DNA from: Phycisphaerae bacterium
Lineage (GTDB): Bacteria; Planctomycetota; Phycisphaerae; Sedimentisphaerales; Anaerohalosphaeraceae
Direction: 5' to 3'
Length of the DNA stretch: 9,531 nt
Assembly: GCA_021736615.1 (NCBI GenBank)
Contig: JAIPFN010000228.1
Span: forward strand, 1 to 9,531
How positions within the stretch are numbered: position 1 is the stretch's first letter; each line of letters starts with the position of its first letter. Below, one piece after another: positions 6,144 through 9,531 of this stretch. Made by a program: the position numbers and the translations under genes. Below the pieces are notes generated by a model, which was not told where the DNA came from, did not search any database, and saw only the letters and a program-made list of their open reading frames with translations.

Positions 6144-7034
6144 ATGAAAGAACTGGTTGTTATAAGTGGTAAGGGTGGAACTGGCAAAACAAGTATTGTA
6201 GCGGCATTTGCATCCTTGGCCAAAAATGCCGTGCTTGCAGACTGCGATGTGGATGCCGCAGATCTGCACCTGGTACTGGAGCCGTCTGTTAAGGAAACTA
6301 ATGACTTTTCAGGCGGCAAAAGGGCTTCTATTATTACTGATAGATGTATCGGATGTGCCAAATGCAAAAATGTTTGCAGGTTCGATGCCATCAATTTTAA
6401 CGGACAGTCAAACAAGCATGTTTCAAAGACTTATACGGTCGATCCAATCTCGTGCGAAGGCTGTAAAGTTTGCGTTACTGTCTGTCCCACTAAAGCAATT
6501 GAGTTTAACGAGTGTGTGAATGGGCAGTGGTTTATTTCTGATACCAGGTTTGGGACTATGGTTCATGCAAAGCTTGGCATCGCAGAGGAAAACAGCGGAA
6601 AACTGGTGAGTCTAATTCGCAAGGAAACTAAAAGAATCGCTGAGGAACAAAATAAAGATTTGATTATTGTCGATGGCTCGCCGGGAATCGGCTGTCCTGT
6701 GATAGCGTCAATTACCGGAGCGGATCTTGTGCTTGTTGTAACTGAACCTACTCTTTCCGGAAAACACGATCTTGAGCGAGTCGCAGAGTTAGCGACCGGA
6801 TTCAATATACCGGTATTGGTTGCAATAAATAAATATGACATCAATAGGGAGATTGCAGACCAAATAGAAACAGAGGCACAAGAGCGTAATATTAAAATTG
6901 TCGGACGTATTCGTTATGACAAAGCTTTTACTAAGGCTCAGGTTATGAAGTGCTCGGTAGTTGAGTACACCAGTTCGGCTGTCTCTGAAGATATAAAGTC
7001 CTTGTGGAGAAATGTAATATACGCTCTCGGTTGA
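6144..7034 (+). CDS. MinD/ParA-type P-loop ATPase with inserted 2x[4Fe-4S] ferredoxin domain (ORP-locus ATPase 2)
   Basis: This 296-residue paralog of the preceding protein has Walker [10 protein letters not shown] (9-17), A' ADCDVDAADLHL (32-43) and Walker B LIIVDGSPGIGCPV. The insert has two 4Fe-4S motifs: Cys68/71/74/78 and Cys104/107/110/114 (followed by PTKAI). The two binding motifs are 26 residues apart here versus 19 in the first ATPase, so the paralogs have diverged. The typical partner pair is likely a heterodimer, as proposed for ORP loci, where dimerisation across the MinD interface brings the two ferredoxin inserts together; this is inference. AAAGGAAAAA is a reasonable ribosome site before the ATG, and the 22-nt gap supports one transcript with the gene upstream. 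No transmembrane or signal sequence is present. Its job is probably ATP-driven handling of metal-sulfur clusters with MrpORP. Confidence 0.95.
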   Translation: MKELVVISGKGGTGKTSIVAAFASLAKNAVLADCDVDAADLHLVLEPSVKETNDFSGGKRASIITDRCIGCAKCKNVCRFDAINFNGQSNKHVSKTYTVDPISCEGCKVCVTVCPTKAIEFNECVNGQWFISDTRFGTMVHAKLGIAEENSGKLVSLIRKETKRIAEEQNKDLIIVDGSPGIGCPVIASITGADLVLVVTEPTLSGKHDLERVAELATGFNIPVLVAINKYDINREIADQIETEAQERNIKIVGRIRYDKAFTKAQVMKCSVVEYTSSAVSEDIKSLWRNVIYALG

Positions 7035-7085
7035 AATCAAATTGTAATAGGTTTGCAACACAAATAATTATTTAAAATGTACAAA

Positions 7086-7091
7086 AAGGAA
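7086..7091 (+). promoter_or_regulatory. Ribosome binding site that fixes the mrpORP start
   Basis: AAGGAA lies 6 nt before the ATG at 7098. It favours that start over the in-frame ATG at 7077, which has no purine-rich site at the right distance and would add only seven residues. Confidence 0.7.
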
Positions 7092-7097
7092 AGATGT

Positions 7098-8312
7098 ATG
7101 CCAGAAGAAACAAACAAAAGTCAATGCAAACTAGACCAGCACCTACGGAAGCAGGCAGAGCAGCAACAGATTGGCCAAAATTTAAAGTCTATCAAGCATC
7201 AGATTCTGGTTCTTTCAGGTAAAGGTGGTGTGGGCAAAAGCAGTATAGCAGTCAACCTTGCTGTTTGGCTAACTATGCAGGGCAAAAAAGTTGGTTTGCT
7301 TGATATTGATGTACATGGTCCCAGTGTGCCCAAACTGCTGAACCTTGAAGGCCGAAAACTTCAGGCCAGTGGCGATAGAATTGCTCCTGTTGAATACAGT
7401 GATTCTCTAAAAGTTGTCAGCGTTGGATTTATAATTAATGACGAAAAGGATGCGGTCGTCTGGCGTGGACCGATGAAACACAATGTAATTAAACAATTTG
7501 TCTGCGATGTTGACTGGGGAGAACTGGACTACTTGATTGTAGACTGTCCGCCCGGAACTGGTGACGAACCGCTTTCGATAGTTCAACTATTGGATAAAGC
7601 CGACGGTGCTGTCGTCGTTACTACCCCCCAGCAAGTTGCTGTCACGGATGTAAAGAAATGCCTTACATTCTGCAAGCAGTTAAACCTGCCGGTTCTTGGG
7701 GTCGTAGAGAATATGAGCGGGTTTGTATGCCCGCACTGCAACCATAAAACTAATATATTCGGCTACGACGGCGGTAGTCAGATGTCCGAGGAGTTCAATG
7801 TACCGTTTCTGGGGAGCATCCCTATAGATTCAGATATGGGACCGGCAGCAGATACGGGCAAACCATTTATCCATTACAATAAACAAACGCCAACAGCACA
7901 GGCACTTAATCATGTATTTAGTCCTCTATTAAAAACGAACGAAAATATTACTAATAATAAGGAGCAAAGCAAAATGAGAATCGCAATTCCAACTTCAAAC
8001 GGTATATTATGCCCGCATTTCGGTCATTGCGACCAGTTCACAATAATTGACATTGACCCTGACAGTAAAAGCATTAGCGGTAAAGAAATGGTAACCCCGC
8101 CACCCCATGAGCCGGGTGTATTACCCAAGTGGCTTGCGGGTTTGCAGGTTAACATGATTATCGCAGGAGGCATGGGCCAGAGAGCACAGCAGTTATTTGC
8201 TGGTAATGACATTGAAGTTATAGTTGGTGCACAGGCAGAAAAACCAGAAGACATAGTCTTAACTTACCTTAAAGGTGAACTTGTTGCCGGCGAAAACATT
8301 TGTGATCATTGA
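7098..8312 (+). CDS. MrpORP: Mrp/NBP35-type Fe-S carrier ATPase fused to a NifX/ORP domain
   Basis: This is a 404-residue protein. Residues 1-292 are a full-length Mrp/ApbC/NBP35 ATPase: deviant Walker A GKGGVGKSS (41-49), A' LLDIDVHGPSVPKLL (67-81), LIVDCPPGTGDEP (146-158), and CPHC (Cys211, Cys214), which bridges a [4Fe-4S] cluster between subunits in the family. Residues 293-404 are a NifX/orange-protein domain: MRIAIP, CPHFGHC (Cys305, His307, His310, Cys311), IIAGGMGQRAQQLF. The fusion is the MrpORP architecture of Desulfovibrio, where it is a subunit of the ORP complex. The linker has an intact AAGGAG and an in-frame ATG at 7974, so a separate C-terminal product may also be made. The stop overlaps a possible ATG of the next gene as ATGA, but that gene's better start is 8348. 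Expected role: ATP-dependent loading or transfer of Fe-S or Mo-Cu-S clusters between Mrp and ORP modules. Confidence 0.95.
   Translation: MPEETNKSQCKLDQHLRKQAEQQQIGQNLKSIKHQILVLSGKGGVGKSSIAVNLAVWLTMQGKKVGLLDIDVHGPSVPKLLNLEGRKLQASGDRIAPVEYSDSLKVVSVGFIINDEKDAVVWRGPMKHNVIKQFVCDVDWGELDYLIVDCPPGTGDEPLSIVQLLDKADGAVVVTTPQQVAVTDVKKCLTFCKQLNLPVLGVVENMSGFVCPHCNHKTNIFGYDGGSQMSEEFNVPFLGSIPIDSDMGPAADTGKPFIHYNKQTPTAQALNHVFSPLLKTNENITNNKEQSKMRIAIPTSNGILCPHFGHCDQFTIIDIDPDSKSISGKEMVTPPPHEPGVLPKWLAGLQVNMIIAGGMGQRAQQLFAGNDIEVIVGAQAEKPEDIVLTYLKGELVAGENICDH
7959..7976 (+). promoter_or_regulatory. Internal ribosome site and start codon in mrpORP
   Basis: AAGGAG (7959-7964) lies 9 nt before an in-frame ATG at 7974, exactly where the ORP domain begins (MRIAIP). 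The linker before it is Asn/Lys-rich and AT-rich, like an intergenic region read through. This could produce a 112-residue free ORP domain in addition to the fusion. Confidence 0.55.
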
Positions 8313-8333
8313 TAATAGTTTTATACTTACAAG

Positions 8334-8340
8334 AAGGGAG
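8334..8340 (+). promoter_or_regulatory. Ribosome binding site that fixes the ORP-like gene start
   Basis: AAGGGAG lies 7 nt before the ATG at 8348. The resulting protein starts MRIAIP, like other NifX/ORP domains. The upstream in-frame ATG at 8309 overlaps the mrpORP stop but would add 13 residues with no family counterpart. Confidence 0.75.
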
Positions 8341-8347
8341 TCATGAA

Positions 8348-8728
8348 ATGCGTATCGCGATTCCGTTAAAAGAAAATGAGTTCAGTCTACACTTTAATAA
8401 TTGTGATCAGTTTGCAGTGGTTGAAATTACAGCGGGAACCAGACAAATATTGGATGCACATTATATAACGCCCCCATCCTTCAGTCTTATTACGCTGCCA
8501 AGGTGGATACATGAAAATGATATAGACATGATTCTTGCCGGTGGAATGGATCAGCACGTCCAGGAACTGTTTACTCAAAACCACATTGAAGTACGTGTTG
8601 GTTATCTCAACAGTTCAATTAAGGGAGTAATAGAATCATTTATTGAGAGCCAGTTGGAGCCTGGAAAAACAACAGAAACAACTCAGCAGGAAAAGACGTC
8701 TAATAAATTTAACATTAGAGAGTGCTAG
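8348..8728 (+). CDS. Stand-alone NifX/orange-protein (ORP)-like protein
   Basis: This 126-residue protein is clearly a paralog of the C-terminal domain of the preceding MrpORP. The shared order is MRIAIP, HF..CDQF, a TPP..LP.W segment, ILAGGM.Q..QELF and HIEVRVG. Compared with MrpORP (CPHFGHC), the first loop reads SLHFNNC: the first Cys and the Gly-His are missing, leaving His13/14-region and Cys19 only. The C-terminal 20 residues are a polar Thr/Gln/Glu/Lys tail ending in a Cys. NifX/ORP domains bind metal-sulfur clusters; in Desulfovibrio gigas ORP holds a Mo-Cu-S cluster. Ligand changes suggest this copy may bind differently or act as a non-binding partner. It lies 35 nt after mrpORP and 17 nt before the thioesterase-like gene, so it is part of the same transcript. 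Confidence 0.9.
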   Translation: MRIAIPLKENEFSLHFNNCDQFAVVEITAGTRQILDAHYITPPSFSLITLPRWIHENDIDMILAGGMDQHVQELFTQNHIEVRVGYLNSSIKGVIESFIESQLEPGKTTETTQQEKTSNKFNIREC

Positions 8729-8745
8729 AATAGGATGTAATCTTT

Positions 8746-9195
8746 GTGAGTATTGAAGCTGTACATGAAACTATTGCCGGGATATGCAGCCGAGTACACC
8801 CTGAATGTATTGTGTGTAGCATTGCTAATACGAAGGGGCTACATTTGAAGTTTGATATAGTTGATAACGGAAGTGTAAAGGCCGACTTTCATTGCAATAA
8901 AGTATTTGAAGGATACCCGGATATACTGCATGGTGGCGTAATCTCAACGATTTTAGATGGCGCGATGGGGCAGTGTATGTTTGCTCGCGGCCAGGCTGCT
9001 GTTACAGTTGAAATTACGACAAGATTTCGACATCCCGTTATAACAGGGCATGAGGCAACCGTCCTGGCATGGATTACGCGGTCGTCACATCCTCTATATC
9101 TATTAGAAGCTGAGATTATTCAGGACGGCATGATAAAGGCTACGGCGAAAGGTAAATTTTATGATCAACCAGAATTGATAAAAAACATTGATTGA
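8746..9195 (+). CDS. Hotdog-fold PaaI-like thioesterase family protein
   Basis: This 149-residue protein begins at a GTG with AGGA about 10 nt upstream. The hotdog signature LHGGVISTILDGAMG (61-75) holds His62-Gly-Gly and Asp71, the usual active-site region of the PaaI/YbgC/DUF4442-like acyl-CoA thioesterase superfamily. Conserved beta-strand features follow (AAVTVEITTRFRHPV, ATAKGKFYD at the C-terminus). The length is typical. Substrate is not deducible from sequence. Three extra cysteines near the N-terminus (Cys14 and CIVC, 21-24) are not part of the fold signature. The gene ends 9 nt before a NifU-like gene and continues the direction of the ORP block. A link between acyl-thioester chemistry and cluster assembly is not obvious, so co-location may only reflect shared regulation. 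Confidence 0.88.
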   Translation: MSIEAVHETIAGICSRVHPECIVCSIANTKGLHLKFDIVDNGSVKADFHCNKVFEGYPDILHGGVISTILDGAMGQCMFARGQAAVTVEITTRFRHPVITGHEATVLAWITRSSHPLYLLEAEIIQDGMIKATAKGKFYDQPELIKNID

Positions 9196-9204
9196 GTGGT
9201 TTTT

Positions 9205-9531
9205 ATGATATACACAGATAAAGTAATGGATCATTTTATGAACCCGCGTAACATTGGTGAGATTTTAGACGCTGACGGTATGGGCCAAATTGGCGATGAA
9301 GAATGCGGCGACATGGTCAAAGTCTGGATTAAAGTTAACAAGGCTCACCTGGTAGATGTCAAATATAAAGTTTTCGGATGTCCGGCAGCGATTGCCGTGT
9401 GCAGCATGATGACCGAACTTGCTATTGGCAAGCATGTTGAGGATGCTTATGAGATTACAGACGGACTAGTTGCTGAAGCACTTGGGGGCTTGCCTGACCA
9501 GAAATTTCATTGCTCCAATCTTGCAGCATCT
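9205..9531 (+). CDS. NifU/IscU-type iron-sulfur cluster assembly scaffold, 3' truncated
   Basis: These 109 codons are open to the right edge. The protein starts MIYTDKVMDHFMNPRNIG, the standard IscU/NifU-N opening. All three scaffold cysteines are visible: EECGD (Cys34, with Asp36), FGCPAAIA (Cys59) and HCSNLA (Cys103). Residues between follow the family closely (KVWIKV, DVKYKVFGC, SMMTELAIGK, LPDQKFHCS). The scaffold builds [2Fe-2S]/[4Fe-4S] clusters on these cysteines and passes them to carriers. Its place downstream of MrpORP and the ferredoxin-ATPases fits a cluster-assembly unit. The family's usual partners (cysteine desulfurase, Fdx-like) are not visible, and may be beyond the edge. The ATG follows the thioesterase stop by 9 nt; the ribosome site is weak (GAGTGG). 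Confidence 0.93.
   Translation, partial: MIYTDKVMDHFMNPRNIGEILDADGMGQIGDEECGDMVKVWIKVNKAHLVDVKYKVFGCPAAIAVCSMMTELAIGKHVEDAYEITDGLVAEALGGLPDQKFHCSNLAAS

Noticed and set aside
5273..7034. Cell-division MinD or plasmid ParA, or nitrogenase iron protein NifH
   Set aside because: Both ATPases carry a 2x[4Fe-4S] ferredoxin insert not found in MinD/ParA; NifH lacks that insert and has different cluster ligands.

Overview
The window is a 9.5 kb, one-direction gene block on the + strand. It comes from an anaerobic, moderately AT-rich bacterium. Signal peptides, a Tat lipoprotein and a periplasmic-type di-heme cytochrome suggest a Gram-negative envelope. The gene content recalls sulfate-reducing deltaproteobacteria and anaerobic Planctomycetota-like lineages, but the sequence alone does not settle the taxon. 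No RNA gene, mobile element or CRISPR array was seen.

The core (about 5049-8725) matches the anaerobe-specific 'orange protein' (ORP) locus known from Desulfovibrio. It has two MinD/ParA-type ATPases, each carrying an inserted 2x[4Fe-4S] ferredoxin domain. A chimeric Mrp/NBP35 ATPase fused to a NifX/ORP-type domain (MrpORP) follows, and then a stand-alone ORP-like protein. A coupled, unrecognised 75-residue protein opens this block. Downstream are a hotdog-fold thioesterase-like protein and the start of a NifU/IscU-type Fe-S scaffold, which runs off the right edge.

The left part (1-2748) begins with the C-terminus of another NifX/NifB-family cluster-binding protein. It continues with a DUF89 (ARMT1-like) metal-dependent phosphatase-family protein, an AhpD-like carboxymuconolactone decarboxylase-family protein, two tandem glycine-rich small proteins (one Cys6 zinc-ribbon type, one DUF5320) and a DUF3795 Cys-rich protein with a Tat/lipoprotein signal. 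The centre (2749-4906) holds a possible small gene or remnant and a secreted beta-propeller/di-heme cytochrome c peroxidase (MauG-like) protein.

Read as a unit, the genes suggest a system that assembles and carries a metal-sulfur cluster: Fe-S in Mrp and NifU, and possibly Mo-Cu-S or another Fe/Mo cluster in the NifX/ORP domains. It would include ferredoxin-linked ATPases, small Cys/Gly-rich accessories and exported redox proteins. The family assignments are secure. The joint function is inference. Regulatory candidates are two copies of a 22-nt dyad (1552-1573, 2175-2196) and a perfect 10-bp hairpin inside the 75-codon gene (5178-5203).
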